Shown in pieces: positions 24,190 through 36,630 of a DNA stretch of 64,000 nucleotides. Source of the stretch: Cyrtodaria siliqua (Eukaryota; Mollusca; Bivalvia; Adapedonta; Hiatellidae); contig JAWPHD010001124.1 in NCBI GenBank assembly GCA_037043455.1, positions 186,001 through 250,000 of the forward strand, written 5' to 3'. Position 1 is the stretch's first letter; each line of letters opens with the position of its first letter. Below the pieces are notes generated by a model. The model worked only from the letters and a program-made list of their open reading frames with translations. It was not told where the DNA came from and searched no databases. The position numbers and the translations under genes were made by a program.

Positions 24190-25850
24190 TTTCTGATTTC
24201 GAAAATTAACTCTGCAACGTATCATGATTTCATTTTCCGATATACCGTTGCAACATTGTAAAATAAATTGGGCACTCTGACATTAACCCAAAGCATGTAT
24301 AGATCAAAAATTTAGTGTAAAATACATAGACACATACATTTTAAATATATGTGTTTACATAACAAAATTATTTAATTGTTTCTGTAGCCGGTGGTCTTTT
24401 TAAATGAATATGAATGTTGCCGTCTTGGGTCGGAAGGCCCTGTTACTTAATTAGTACTTGTCTCCGTTTATTGAAATTCAACATATATACAGAGGAGAGA
24501 TGTATCTATATGATTTTATTTTTATTCTCGCTTCTAAAATGACGAAATAAATCGATTTAAATAAAAGGCGCATTCTCAGCAATACACAACGTACTGTGTG
24601 CGTTGGTGGGGAAGCCGACGGGGTAATGGAGGGATACAGTCATACTACCGTAATGTTGTCTCATAAATACTGTGAACATACTACATCAATAATATAACAA
24701 CTACTGAACAATGCTGAAATCGATTTATCTTTATAAATGAATTCATAATTCCACAATTTTATTCCGTGCGAACATCGATTTGGAACGTGGAATCGGCGTA
24801 TTTAAGCGATTACGGTGTACTTCGTTAATTTTCGGGTGTGTGTGTGGGGGGGGGGGGGGGGGGGGGGGGGGATGGGTGGGGTTGAAAGAACTTGCCTCCG
24901 TTTTTTTTTATATTTTACATATCTACAGAGGAAAAATGTATTTACGCGTACATGCTTTTTTCTGTTCTAAAATGATGAAATAAATCGAATTTGATTAAAA
25001 CTGCGCATTCGCAGCTATATACAACTTATATCAATACGGTATAGAGGGTGGTGGGGGTGGCATGAAGGGCGGGGTTTGAAGGATACTACCGTAATGGTGT
25101 CCTTGAAAAAAACTGCGAACATTCTACTCTATTAATTCATTAAATACAGAACAATGTTGAAATCAATATATCTCTTAAAAAGGATTTCACAATTTCATGG
25201 TTTTATATCCCGCGTGTACATTAACTTCGAAAGGCGATTGTTCATATTTTAGCGAACACGGTGTACTTTGTTAATTTTGGGGAAAAAAAAGTACTTTTTT
25301 CTGATTGACTTTAAATTTTGGTTTTTAATAGTAGACATGTCAATGAACACTTTCAAGAAAAAAAAATTCATTCTCGTTGTTAAAACTTCATTTTTTTGCA
25401 ATTTTTTCGGATTCAGAAAATTAGCACTGCAATATATATTTTCACCATCCTCATTTCCTTTCCCGACGTACCGTTGCAATTTGGTCTGTTAAAATCTATT
25501 CCGAGCACTCCGGCATAAACCAAAAGCATGTATAGATCAGAAATGGATACATACATTTGAAATATATGTATTGAAATAATGGAATTATTTCATTTTTTTT
25601 GTACCCAGTCGCGTCTGTAAATGTATATGCGTTATGCCGTCTTTGAGTCCGTGGGTCATGTTAGTTAATTTTGGGAAAAAAAAAGTACTTGTCTCCGATT
25701 TCATTAATATTTTGCATATGGACAGAGGAAAGATTTATCTATGCGTACATGCATTTGTTTTTATTCTCGCTTCTAAAATGACGAAATAAATCGATTTTGA
25801 TTTAAAAGCGCATTTTTGGCAATTTAAACCTTAAAACAACCTAAATTCAT
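24190..25850 (+). repeat. Diverged tandem array, about 435-440-bp shifts within a roughly 1.2-kb repeat
   Basis: 'TTCTAAAATGACGAAATAAA' occurs at about 24532, 24965 (variant) and 25771. 'ACTACCGTAATG.TGTC' occurs at 24643 and 25086, and 'AAGCATGTATAGATCA' at 24291 and 25525. Shifts of about 435-440 bp and 1.23 kb show a nested tandem duplication. It includes a 26-base poly-G tract at 24846-24871. Small frames here are shadows. Confidence 0.7.
24846..24871 (+). repeat. Poly-G tract, 26 bases
   Basis: An uninterrupted G run within 'TGTGTG(G)26ATGGGTGGGG'. The flanking G-runs could add to a four-stranded structure. Confidence 0.95.
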
Positions 25851-25859
25851 CCCTTTGAA

Positions 25860-27180
25860 AAATACCTTTAACTATTAATGGGAATTACACAAAGTGTACA
25901 CCAATTATGTTCAACCAATGTAGTTTGTGAATATTATTACTTTAACAACGATCTTCGATTGTTTTTTGTCATAATCACAGTTTATAAACAAGAGGTGAAT
26001 AAATCTGACCAGTGACAATTTTCCCAATAATGTCATTTTGTTATCGATTTTATCACGTGACCTTGTTTGATAAATATTCCTACGCCATAGGGCTGGCGTT
26101 CCTACTGATCTGTGAAAAGCGAGAATAAAAAGATTTTAATTGATGACGTAGAAAACTTTCAACAGGTAAATTAATCTACAGATAAATGTATTTATCAATT
26201 ATCTGGGAATAGTTATGCAGCTATACAATTCAGATTTACACCATTTCCCCATGCAGTCGCGCAGTGGTAAAAGTAGTATCTACGTCATGCAAATAATACT
26301 TCTTTTTACATACAACTTAGTAGCGGTTGTAAATATATATTTCTCTCCGGGACTATCAAAAAATGTTCTAATGATGTTTAAGAGTTAAATTTGTTAATTG
26401 ATAATACTACTAAGGTGGCCATTCACCTTTAAAAAGGTTATATGTATTTAAAATCTCTTCAGCTTTTAGCACAATTTGGATATGACAATTCTGCAAGTCC
26501 AAGAGTAATACTTTGCATACCCAAAAATATGAACCCTTACCATGCTTACTGTAAATTACTCTTAGACATACATTGCATGAGTAAATTGTGTTATTCAATT
26601 AAATATCAGATGACGAGGCCCGCTCAAGAACGATTTTGTATGAAGTAAACATATAAAGTATGTTTTTCATTAACTGTGTTTGGTTTTATTGTTGTATCAA
26701 AACAATAAAGAATTACCAGAAATGTTTTGTATTTAGTACAGCTAAATTATTAACTTATAATTTCCTTCAGTGAAGTCAAGTACATTTTATTTTGTTTAGC
26801 TCTAACCTAGATAATATTTAATATAGCAATGCTAAACTCAGAAATAACTTTAATCTGGCCTCAACTTATACACCTGAACATGTCAGCAGTAAATAAGCAA
26901 ACTTTCCATGATTTTTCAATGACCAGTTAGCGTTGAGAAATATGTCTTCGGTTTTGAGATAAGAAAGCTAATTTGCTCACAGGAAGTTGAAAGAATGACA
27001 ACTCTGTACTTCCCATTAAAGGGAAGCAAACCATGTTACCGAACTGGACAATTGACAACCTTTTCATTTTGTGATGTCACACACATTGACACTATTTATC
27101 CCTGCACTTGTTGTTTGATTTGAATATGTGTTATAGCTGACTCATGTGTTATATGTAAACTTCATTTTGCTGTTAGACTT
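25860..27180. other. AT-rich DNA without recognisable features
   Basis: No repeat, domain or convincing splice pair was seen. Short frames at 26410-26648 are of chance length for this composition. Confidence 0.4.
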
Positions 27181-27189
27181 ACTTACTGA

Positions 27190-27310
27190 TCATTTGGGCA
27201 CAAAGCCCAGTATGTGTGGCTTTAAAGTAGAATATCGCTTAAGTCGGTGCTATGATGCGTGAGAGATACACTTAATATTACCTCTCATAAACTGACTCAA
27301 TAAAAAAGTA
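27190..27310 (-). repeat. Repeat D, reverse copy
   Basis: Reverse complement of the 6.5-kb repeat: 'GGCTTTAAAGTAGAATATCG', 'CTTAAGTCGGTGCTA', 'TTACCTCTCATAAACTGACT'. It abuts a family-B copy. Confidence 0.55.
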
Positions 27311-27865
27311 TGAAAAGGGAAATTTGGAAATCGTCCAACACGATAAATACAAAAAATATTGCAGTCTCGGTCTGACTGAGACTGTTCATGGTAGTAAGCA
27401 CTTTTAACTACTGTTCACGCCCTCTAGCCTCGGGTTGAGCAGAACTCAATATACAAAATGCCAATAGTACATAAATTTGAGCTATCCCGAAGATGGTATG
27501 CATATGACGGTGAACATGGAACATGGAACATTCAATGCATTGCCAGCGGCGTATGGTCCCAGTTTCTAACAAAACGCGTTGCCCTAAACAAGAAAACAAT
27601 GGGCGAAATAAACAAAATGGAATTTAGCTGGGGAAAAAAGTTATTAAGCCTGCGTTTCACAGGTATCAGTCAAAATACTCAATTAAAAAGCAGGCAACAT
27701 ATAAGAGTGATTAAACAATACTCAGAACCTTTAAAGGCTGGAGTAGTGGAACCACCTATTCGAAACCAAAAGCAGTTGAGAATGTATCACCGATATCTGT
27801 AAATATCAACGCTCAGCTATCTTCAATCGCAATGAATAACAGTTCTGATCGCAAGCACGGGGAAA
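27305..27865 (+). repeat. Family-B repeat, near full length with 114-codon frame
   Basis: Ends match the 12.3-kb and 55.3-kb copies. This copy happens to be open for 114 codons (27458-27802; starts MPIVHKFELSRRWYAYDG, ends LRMYHRYL). The equivalent frame in the other copies is interrupted, so it is unlikely to be a maintained gene. Confidence 0.6.
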
Positions 27866-27912
27866 CCGACTTTTATCATTTGTTTGTGTTTGTTGCTTCC
27901 AAGGGATCCCCT

Positions 27913-28345
27913 TATATTATATATTCTGTGATGAATTATAGAAATTTCCCAGTTTGAGAAAATCTATAACATATCCCTTCCTCTACTCTGCTATCTCGCC
28001 TAGTGTGCAAGATAGCACAGTAGCCAAATGTTATGATCTAAACGATAGACGTCAAGATATTACGTCACGAATTGACGTCATGATATTACTCCGCGCTGTC
28101 GCCAAAGAAGTGACAGAAGAAGGAATACTTGTGTCAAAAGACGATCGGAAAGAAATTCATCACAGAATATATATTATATAGCTTAATTAACATTTGTGTC
28201 GTGATACGGAAAATAATTCACTCGTGAGAAATATTCTTGCGATAAAGAAACTCGTGCGAAAACGCACTCGTTTCTATATCGCAAGAATCTTTCTCCCTCG
28301 GGAATTATTTCCCGTATCACTGCAACAATGTTAATTAAACTCTAT
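27913..28345 (+). mobile_element. Composite MITE, copy 1, with a 75-codon open frame and terminal hairpin
   Basis: The left part is bounded by inverted repeats (TATATTCTGTGATGAATT at 27920; AATTCATCACAGAATATATA ending about 28175). Between them a TTG-started frame of 75 codons (27954-28181; ITYPFLYSAISPSVQDS, LNDRRQDITSR, VAKEVTEEGILVSKDD) ends inside the right repeat. The right part, 28201-28320, is a 120-bp hairpin (GTGATACGGAAAATAATTC ... GAATTATTTCCCGTATCAC). The same two parts with the same junction recur at 48.69-49.11 kb, so they move or duplicate as a unit. No known protein family matches the frame. Confidence 0.7.
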
Positions 28346-28349
28346 TTCA

Positions 28350-30580
28350 GTATTTCAGTATTGTATACATATTTTCAGTACGATATTAATTGTGTCTGTA
28401 ATAACTTACATCTGTCTAATCGAGTTGAAATTATACTCAAGGATCAATCAATAAGTGTTTGTTATAACATTATGAAAGGTATATTTTCTATTTACAGTCT
28501 CATATATTTGGACAAAATATGACCCTGCTCATATAGCGTGTGTGTTATGTGTATATTGTTGTTTATCAACACTCTCCATGGAAATGTTATGTTCACACAT
28601 TAGCATCATGTAAAGTCACACAAAGTGGGCATTATAGTTAAGTTCACGTGATACAAGCAGTGAAAACGTATAAGCACCTTTGTACTAAATACAAAGCATT
28701 TTTATAATTATTTTCCTAAAAACAATAAAACCAAACTAATACTAATGGAAAACGTGCATTTGTATTTTGATATGTTCATTCATACAAAAATGGTATTGGG
28801 AGAGCCTTATGATCTGACAATAAGTGAACACCATTGTATCATGCAATTGTATGTCTAACAGTGATTTACAGTTACCTATATACATTATGTAACTCTCTCT
28901 CCTCCACATCCACCACCCACCGCCCTTTCAATTCCAAATAAAATAGGATCGAAATAGGTCGAGCAATGCAATCGATGTTATCAGTGGTTTAACTACTGCT
29001 AATTTATTATTCATGAAATATGTGACTGCACTTTTAGTTTTTAGTTTATTTCCAACTTTAATCGACGCGCTATAAACAAAAAATAAAACATATTTCATCG
29101 ATTTTAATGTCATCGTTACATATCGTGTAGATTACAATATGAATTATTATATATGTTGATACAGGTGACGAACGCTGTTGTTTTCGTTAAATACAATGCA
29201 CTCAGAGTCAGTATATTTCGAGTATATAGCATGTATAGTATGGATAAGTGTCCCCAGAAATGAAAATTCAACACAACGAAATTACTTTCGACGTGTAGAT
29301 CTCCATGTTACTTTTTTATTGCGCTACTCTCAGATTCGAAAACTCGGAAAGCGCAGCTGTCAGATAGTAGAAAATAAAACAGTATATATACTCTAGAACT
29401 GAATTGTTTCTATTGTTATTATTACCCAGCTTCTTTAAATATCAGTGACGATATTGCATTTCAGTTTTGATTAATACAGAGTGTCTTTTCAATATGTGAT
29501 TAATCGGTTGTATTTCAATGCTCTGGCTCTATTTGATTTTTTTTAATAAATTGCGTTTATAAAAGCTATCGTTACGCTTGTTATCTTTTTGGAATTATAT
29601 TCATTAATCACATTCTTTTTGCAAAATTTGAGATAAATAAGAGCTTCAAACACGTCAAAACAATCATGCGAACGTAACAAACGGAATTTAAAAATTAATA
29701 ACAGGGTAAAAAATAGCTGTCATCATCTGATCATAGCAATTTAAAATGTTAGAACCAGTGTGCCTAAACCTTTTTTTTCTTTTTACGACAATATTTGTCA
29801 CAGTCTCTCAATCGAAATCATCAACCAAAATGCAGAGTGACTCACCGTACATTACATTGGCTATTCAGATATGTTTTACACAATTTTAATAAGGAATTAT
29901 CTAAACATTTATTTTATTTGTCTTTAGAGGTCCGTTTATATGATTCTTAAAGGTATTTATCAGTTGATTATAATAGCTTTAGTGTAAGTATAAATGCATA
30001 TACATATATAGCCTAGCTTTTTCATGAGAAAAAAGTCATTATAATATTAATTCGAAAATCATGTGACCAATGATAATAATGGAGACATATCCAGAAACAA
30101 ATGTGCAAATGAATATACAGAGATAATTTCACGGATTGATATTTCTTAGTTGTATTATTAATATAATAAATGGAACAAATTGTCTGCAACTGTGATCTAT
30201 TCTGATTTACAAGGAACACATTGGCGAGTTTAATAGCGTTACACATACGAAGAAATCAACACATGCCCAGACAGTTAATGAACGTCGAGAACATACATTA
30301 AAACTTGTTTATTTTAAAGGGACTGGGGGAGATCTGGAAGACTAATGGATGTCAATCCAAATACGTATAAAAACAACATAATGTTTTTTCTTTTGCATAG
30401 TGAATGTACGTTTGCAATAAACTATGTCCCATACATTACTCGATTAAATTGTTTCTAAAAATAATAAATTATTAATTCATACGATGCTTTCAGGCTCTAA
30501 TTCATCCGCTGATATATGCATATAATTTCATTTAATAATACGTGTAATATGAACCCCATATGAGTTATTATTTATTATTA
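28350..30580. other. AT-rich DNA without recognisable features
   Basis: Likely intronic or intergenic. Small frames (28928-29113, 29178-29396, 30022-30246) are not supported by codon character or splice sites. Confidence 0.4.
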
Positions 30581-31255
30581 TTATTCACCGAGTCTTTGTG
30601 TTTTCAGTCCAAACATTTTCATAAATAAAAACCCTTAACGATATTAAAATGTTCCTACTTAAATGCATGTGCACATTTTGAAATTAAACAGATCAAATAA
30701 TGATTTATTTTTCTATTGTACTTTGATTAGCACCCATTACTCTTCCAGATCGCATTCCGTCGTTTAAAAACCATATATAACCGCATACTTGTGACAAGTA
30801 CACAAAGAGTATTACGACACAGTTACAAAACGATGTTCTATCCACTTGCCTACGAGGGGGATTTTCAGACCATCTTCGTTGCATAGACAGTCCACAATCA
30901 ATGTAGTAAGTCAACACATAATATTCATTAATAGATTCATTCCTTTTCGTTTAATCAATCACCATATTCATTAAACGATCATACATTTAGTGTTACTACA
31001 GTGCTTTTGTTGTATGTATTCACAGCGATCAATGTGCAGATGACAATATAACAGAGATAAATGTTATCGCAATAGGTTTATACTCTCCTTAATGGAAATA
31101 CCGTACGTTGTACTATCAATCATAAAAGGAGGATTTCAATCCCCCTATCAATAGATGAGTAAACCTAGGTTTCTTCCTGTAATAAATCAATTTATTACAT
31201 AACTGTCATAATTTACATTGAACTATGAATGACGTAAATTTAGTATCACACAAAA

Positions 31256-31318
31256 AAGTTATATTGTCACTAGTGACGATATAACTTGTTTATATCATCA
31301 CTAGTGATGAAATAACTT
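31256..31318. repeat. Paired CACTAGTG palindromes
   Basis: 31256-31287 is a near-perfect 32-bp palindrome (AAGTTATATTGTCACTAGTG...). A second, 'ATCATCACTAGTGATGA', follows at about 31293-31310 and ends in the same AATAACTTT. Both lie in duplicated segment copy 3 only. Confidence 0.75.
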
Positions 31319-31417
31319 TGCCGGAACTACTTTCTTAACATATTTGTTAAAAAAAACACTGGTTTAAAGTTAAAATATTTTTTCTTTTACGTAAAGTTAT
31401 ATAACAACAGTATAATT

Positions 31418-31556
31418 AACAGCATAAATTTGATACTGAATTAATGTCACTCGAGGAAAAAAGTGGTAATTTGGTTACAAAAATAATCGTTTTTCGAACT
31501 CGTCTGTTTTAACCAACTTACCACTTTTTTCCCTCGTGTATCAAATTTATGCTGTT
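31418..31556. mobile_element. Hairpin MITE, 139 bp
   Basis: Arms 'AACAGCATAAATTTGATAC' and 'GTATCAAATTTATGCTGTT' are perfect over 19 bp. Inner arms 'CGAGGAAAAAAGTGGTAA' and 'TTACCACTTTTTTCCCTCG' continue the stem. Absent from the matching place near 10.5 kb, hence an insertion. Confidence 0.75.
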
Positions 31557-32554
31557 TATTATTCTCTATATATTGCATAATATTTAAAATGTATTAGTGA
31601 AGTGTCTGATGCCCTCATACTTTTGTAATGTTTCATATTCTCGTGTTATGCAATGTCACGATGTCCAAATAAACAATTACTCGGAAACTGGAAATGATAT
31701 TTCTTCAGACATTGCAAAAAGTATCTTTAAGCCGATATACTTATCATTGCAAAACGTATATGTAAGCCTATATACTTATTTGAATATTGACATTTAGAAC
31801 AAAACGACACAATACTATGTTGTCCTAATTTCAGTTGTAGTTTTGCTAATGTATTATAAAGACCTACTATCCTAGTCTTCTTCCACAAATATTAATTCAA
31901 TTTGAATCTTAGACATGTTAGACAAGTCAGTTATTCGTTTTGCTATCATATTTGTTTTACTTATTTTAAGAAGCTGTGGTAATTCCTTTTCAGAGGTGGA
32001 ACCTGATCAGTTTTGAAATGGACTCAAATTATGTTTATATTTTGGACCAGATTATAAAAATAAATATTTGTATATATAGGGGTTTGTGTATCATCTTATA
32101 TTTGTCATATACACACCGCTTCCATAGAAGGATCTACTATGATGTCAACTTTGAAGCGACCGGTAAAATGTGTCTCATGCGATCACGCTTGTCTTCGTCT
32201 TTGTCTTCACAATGATACAAAAGTTTTAATGAAAAAGATAAAGGAATTTGTACTGTTATACTAAAACATATCAGTTCTATGTAACAATACAAGTTTAAAT
32301 AAAACACAACATATAATTTGATAAACTGTAATGCAAACACGTTATCAACAGGTGTACACTGAACAAAATTCCTAACCTTTGACAATTCAGCGATAACATT
32401 AGATGTGTCGCCGAAAATTTATATTGCAAAGGCATTTGTAGTGGTAAGTCTAGTAAAACATGATAACACAATAATTATTGGTTGGCATATTTTAGAATTA
32501 GGAATATCGCAATCTGTACTAATTCAAAGTATTTAACAAAATCGTATCTACCCA

Positions 32555-33125
32555 GTTGTATGTGCTCTACTTTATTTCTAACCATCGACCTTCTTCTTTG
32601 ATTGTGCGATGACCGGACAGATTGTGCACCCTATGACGACGCCTACCTCAATCCTTATAGGACTGTAGCGTTTGATGTTTGTCTTTAATCTTGTCTTGTC
32701 GTACCATTAATGGTTTGTTCTCCTGCTGCTCTGGTTTCTGCCAAGTAAGTGAGTATTTCCAGGCTTCTGTTTTGTTATATTATATATAAATTATCATTTA
32801 CATGTATTACTTATATTGCCTATTACTGCTGCCTTGTTTGTTATAACCTGGCGTGATATCTTTATTTACACTGTCCCGTTTATTGGGATGACAATAGGGT
32901 AACAGTGAGGTTTGGTGCACCCTAGAACCTCGTTTAAACCCCCAGCGGCCTTTTTTGCCACTACCCGTTCCAAGGCGGTAGCCTTATTGTCATCCATTGT
33001 GTGTTTGTTATGTCTTATCTTGCCTTTTATTCATCTTTATATTTAGTTGTTCTTTGTTTCTGTGTGTGTTTGTGGTTGACTGTCGTACTTGAATGCTACA
33101 TTTCCTGTTCTACTTTTATATCTAC
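32555..33125 (+). mobile_element. RT-element family A C-terminus and 3' end
   Basis: Starts with the decayed C-terminal codons ('TTTGATTGTGCGATGACCGG', 'GTGCACCCTATGACGACG', 'CCTACCTCAATCC'), then the complete family-A tail through 'GTTTAAACCCCCAGCGGCC', 'CCGTTCCAAGGCGGTAG' and 'CTACATTTCCTGTTCTAC'. Confidence 0.7.
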
Positions 33126-33545
33126 TTGAACGCTTTAAAATGTGTTCATGCACTCGGAGCAGACGATATAAACTCGTTTTTCTGCAGTTCAATCGTAACT
33201 CTAATCAAACGTGAAATACACAAAACAATGAGAATATTATTGCAATATCCTTAGGTGAGTAATTAAGAATTTGTATTAGTATATGCATACGAATATAATT
33301 TACAGACAGATGTGTATCATTATATACAGCCGTTGCATTTGCACAATGAGATATTGAGGACACACGGTTAGGAATGGATTATTCACCATTTATTTGTGCC
33401 CGGTTATATATAATGCAAGTTCGTTTTCAGTACAGTGACATAATACATTCATAATAAACAGTGGCCAGATACGGACAATAAAAATAATTGCGACCTTGCT
33501 TCACAAATATTTATCTCCAATGAGCATACCAGCAAATAATGTCCG

Positions 33546-33833
33546 ATGCATATGGTCAATCACACATTGGGTTTGAAAGAATTACATTTTGCAAAATATC
33601 TGTCACACCAAATAATCAACAGTTCATGTAACAGCGATGTTGTATATTTAAACATATTATCGAATGAAGAGCCTTTAATATGTACATCATTATCGTCATG
33701 CAAACACGTCACAAAATGGAATAATGCATGTAAACGTGCACTTGTTGGCCAAACATTGTATTGTGTGATCAACACATGCGAAAGTGTACTTGATGGCTGC
33801 CATGCGTCGCTAAGAGTATGTGACCCATGGTAA
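33546..33833 (+). CDS. 95-codon cysteine-rich open frame, unrecognised
   Basis: ATG-started frame with eight cysteines, five of them in the last 45 residues (NACKRALVGQTLYCV, NTCESVLDGCH, RVCDPW). It ends 25 bp before a MITE that begins at 33858. The spacing is reminiscent of small extracellular cysteine-rich modules, but no signal peptide is present and no family can be named. An overlapping 71-codon minus-strand frame is probably its shadow. It could be an exon: AG precedes it (TACCAG at about 33530) and GGTAAAG follows CCCATG near its end. Chance is also possible. Confidence 0.18.
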   Translation: MHMVNHTLGLKELHFAKYLSHQIINSSCNSDVVYLNILSNEEPLICTSLSSCKHVTKWNNACKRALVGQTLYCVINTCESVLDGCHASLRVCDPW

Positions 33834-33857
33834 AGGAGTAGGTTATGCCTGACATAT

Positions 33858-34137
33858 CATTACGTGGTCCCGCCTTAATTCCATTAAGCGATGGGAAAGC
33901 TTATATTAGCAGGATTTTATAACGAATATTTCGACAATAAAACATGTTTACAAACGTTTTTTACTGACAAAAATGTGATAAACTGTTTAAAATTACCTAT
34001 AAAATGTTTTAATTTTACAAAATGCAAATGTTTTAAGCCGAAATTAAGGTTTTATTTCATACCCCAGCCAACCCCGCTTTTGCTTCTTGGAGAAGGGGTT
34101 GAATGGGTATGAAAGTTAATACTCGGACCACGTAATG
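33858..34137. mobile_element. MITE family E, copy 1 (CATTACGTGGTCC termini)
   Basis: Terminal inverted repeats CATTACGTGGTCC and GGACCACGTAATG, 13 bp, perfect. The interior has a strong hairpin at about 34058-34111 (CATACCCCAGCCAACCCCG ... AAGGGGTTGAATGGGTATG). No transposase. Other copies: 46294-46696 and, reversed and truncated, 57708-57874. Confidence 0.8.
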
Positions 34138-35984
34138 ATCAATTAATAAGATGTGGTATTGTATTATGCATGAACAAACTAGTCTTTTGAATGTCGCTAT
34201 TCCGAAAACAATGTTTGTATGGAGTGATCACGGTGTATTTCAAGTGGCCTTGATATTGGATAATAAAGCGAGTATGTGATTTGTATTTGAACAACAGAAA
34301 ACCAATTTAACAGCTGCGTCTTATTGAACATTCTTCTCATTGTGTACTTTAAAAATTAGTGCTACGAAAGTGCCATGCCTTAGGCAATTACTTGTAGCCA
34401 ATCATTTGCAAACTCGATCTGAATATGTCCTCGAATAGTTCATGTCCTGTGTAATTTCCTAACTCAATCTCTCCGTGAATGGTTGTTTTATCTACATTGT
34501 GTAGCAATAATTAGGCTGTACTCGTTTTGAGAGGGCACCTCATTTTGTTCACGATTCAATCAGATCATTTAGATATCTGTTGGGATGGCAATAAATCAGT
34601 GTCCATGTTAAATCTACCATCTTTGTAGTTATTTGCGGGGTTTATGGATGTCGTTTTAGTTGAATATATTATGTCATCAGTCGTTCAAACGAACTGTTAG
34701 TACACTGAATGTATTAAAAGTATGTTTTTACACTTTAATTTATACAATATGTATTCTTGATGTTTGTTGTAACAGTTGTTGTTTTGCTGTTTCGTAAGGG
34801 AGTCGAACTTTTGTGAGAAATATTTAATATTTTTTTGACAGAATATCTTAAATCTTTGATAATTGCGGTAGCAGTATACATGGATGACCTATGACGATCG
34901 ACCGACGACGGACAGGACGGATGGACTGACGGACACAATGGCGATATAATATATACCTAGTACATTTTTTAAAATGTTTAAATTTTGCGGAGGAATTATA
35001 ATACGATTGATCCTGTCAAGGTATTGCAACTCGTTTGTTATGTCATTAGCATATGCAGCCATCACCAGTCGTGTCTATAATCTTCAACATACACAGGACG
35101 ACTGAAAAAGCGGTGACTGAATGTATTCCGATTGTCAAATTGATTGTTTATTTTCAATTTTATGTCATGAATCTGTTAAAAATATATTTACTTTTGCATA
35201 CGATTGTTTGTCAAAATTGTGCATTCCATTTAAAAGATATGAAATAACATGTAACAGGTATGTCTATTGTATATTTGTAAATCTTATTAACAAGTGACGT
35301 GACAAGAGCTTGTGAAGTAGTAGCGTTATATGTTGGCAATCAAACAAAATAAACACTTAACGTGACCTCTCCTTTCATACTCTTTTCATTTGTAAATACT
35401 TGAAGTACATTTTTATTAGATGCAATGCAGTTATATTAGATTCGTCAATTTATAAATCCCTTTTACTGTTTTCTATTTCCATTACCACTATTGACGTTCG
35501 AAATTGCTTCATTATTTATTAATGATGCTGTCAACGTTCTCAAATATTACGATTGATTTCGAGATTGGATCACTCAGATACAAACTGTGCATTCATTTAC
35601 GAAAGCCTCATACACAAAGTTCCACGTAATTTCCAATCATATTGTGGATTGAATGTTGTTGTTAGAAACGTATAATATAAACATGTGTGTAGGTATTTGA
35701 CCGTTGACACCAACGACCATTATACACAAATTATACGATTGGTAGTTTCATTCAATAACAAAACAAATGTCATCATATTTGCAAATTAAAAATATGATAT
35801 GTGTATGAATACCTTGATGCTGTCTCTTTCTTAGAATACGAAATTGATACCTTTGATAAATTGAATTTAAAATTAAATATTATAATAGTATTTATATGCA
35901 GAAGATGTGTGCAGCAATATAACATATGACATGGGTTTGCCATGGTGATAATAAGAGAAATCAAAGAAAGAAAGTCCACAGGGG

Positions 35985-36180
35985 AATAAAAAAGAGTCTG
36001 AAGTTAAGAATTTGAAATAGCCGAAGACAATAAATGTAAAACGTCATTACGATTTCAGTTTGATTGAGACTGTTAATAAATGGTAGAGGTAAAGGCTCTC
36101 TAGAGCCTTGTTAGTAGGATTCAATATTTAAAATGTCAATAAATCGAAAAGTTGAGCCATCCCAAAAGTAGTATCCAAAT
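35985..36180 (+). repeat. Family-B left-end fragment
   Basis: Keeps 'AAAAAAGAGTCTGAAG', 'TTTGATTGAGACTGTT', 'CTCTAGAGCCTTG' and 'AAGTTGAGCCATCCC', strongly diverged. Confidence 0.5.
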
Positions 36181-36630
36181 ATACTATACTTGCACTCTTA
36201 CGATTAGATATGAACTATGGTTGACCAATGGGTTAAGCCGCTTACATCATGCCAATGTCAATGTTTTGTACAATCGTAAAATAATTACAGTGAAATAATA
36301 TCAAAAATCAAGGAAATCACAGTAGGATAATCAAAAATGTAAGGGACAAAAACGGTTGTCACGAAGGATCAAATCTTACCCACCTGCTCGTTAATTAAGT
36401 CAATGGTTACATGGAATATATACATTACTTAAACATAATATGCCACTTAGAGATTAAATAGTACATAGTATGTCATTTAGAGATGAAAAAGTCTTAATAT
36501 ATATCTGAAATAACGACAAGTTTAACTAAGTAGTTCGACATGTCTATTCCATTTACCGCTGAACTGGTTTCAAACACACTATATGACATGTTGAACAATG
36601 AATGACTTTAGACGAAAATATAATGAACTA

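Larger units (their letters stand above)
30590..34660. repeat. Duplicated segment, copy 3 (matches 8.04-11.3 kb and 6.85-7.36 kb)
   Basis: 30590-31200 matches 8075-9080 ('CAGTCCAAACATT', 'CTCTTCCAGATCGC', 'ATATAACCGCATAC', 'TAGGTTTCTTCCTGTAA.AAATCAAT'). 31590-32250 matches 10595-11220 ('TGAAGTGTCT.A.GCCCT', 'TTTGAAATGGACT', 'CACCGCTTCCATAG', 'TCGTCTTTGTCTT'). 34150-34660 matches 6850-7360. The 9.1-10.3 kb tandem repeat has no counterpart here, and this copy has hairpin insertions at 31.25 and 31.42 kb instead. Confidence 0.6.

Noticed and set aside
27458..27802. 114-codon frame as a gene
   Set aside because: It lies wholly inside a family-B repeat, and the other copies are interrupted in that frame.
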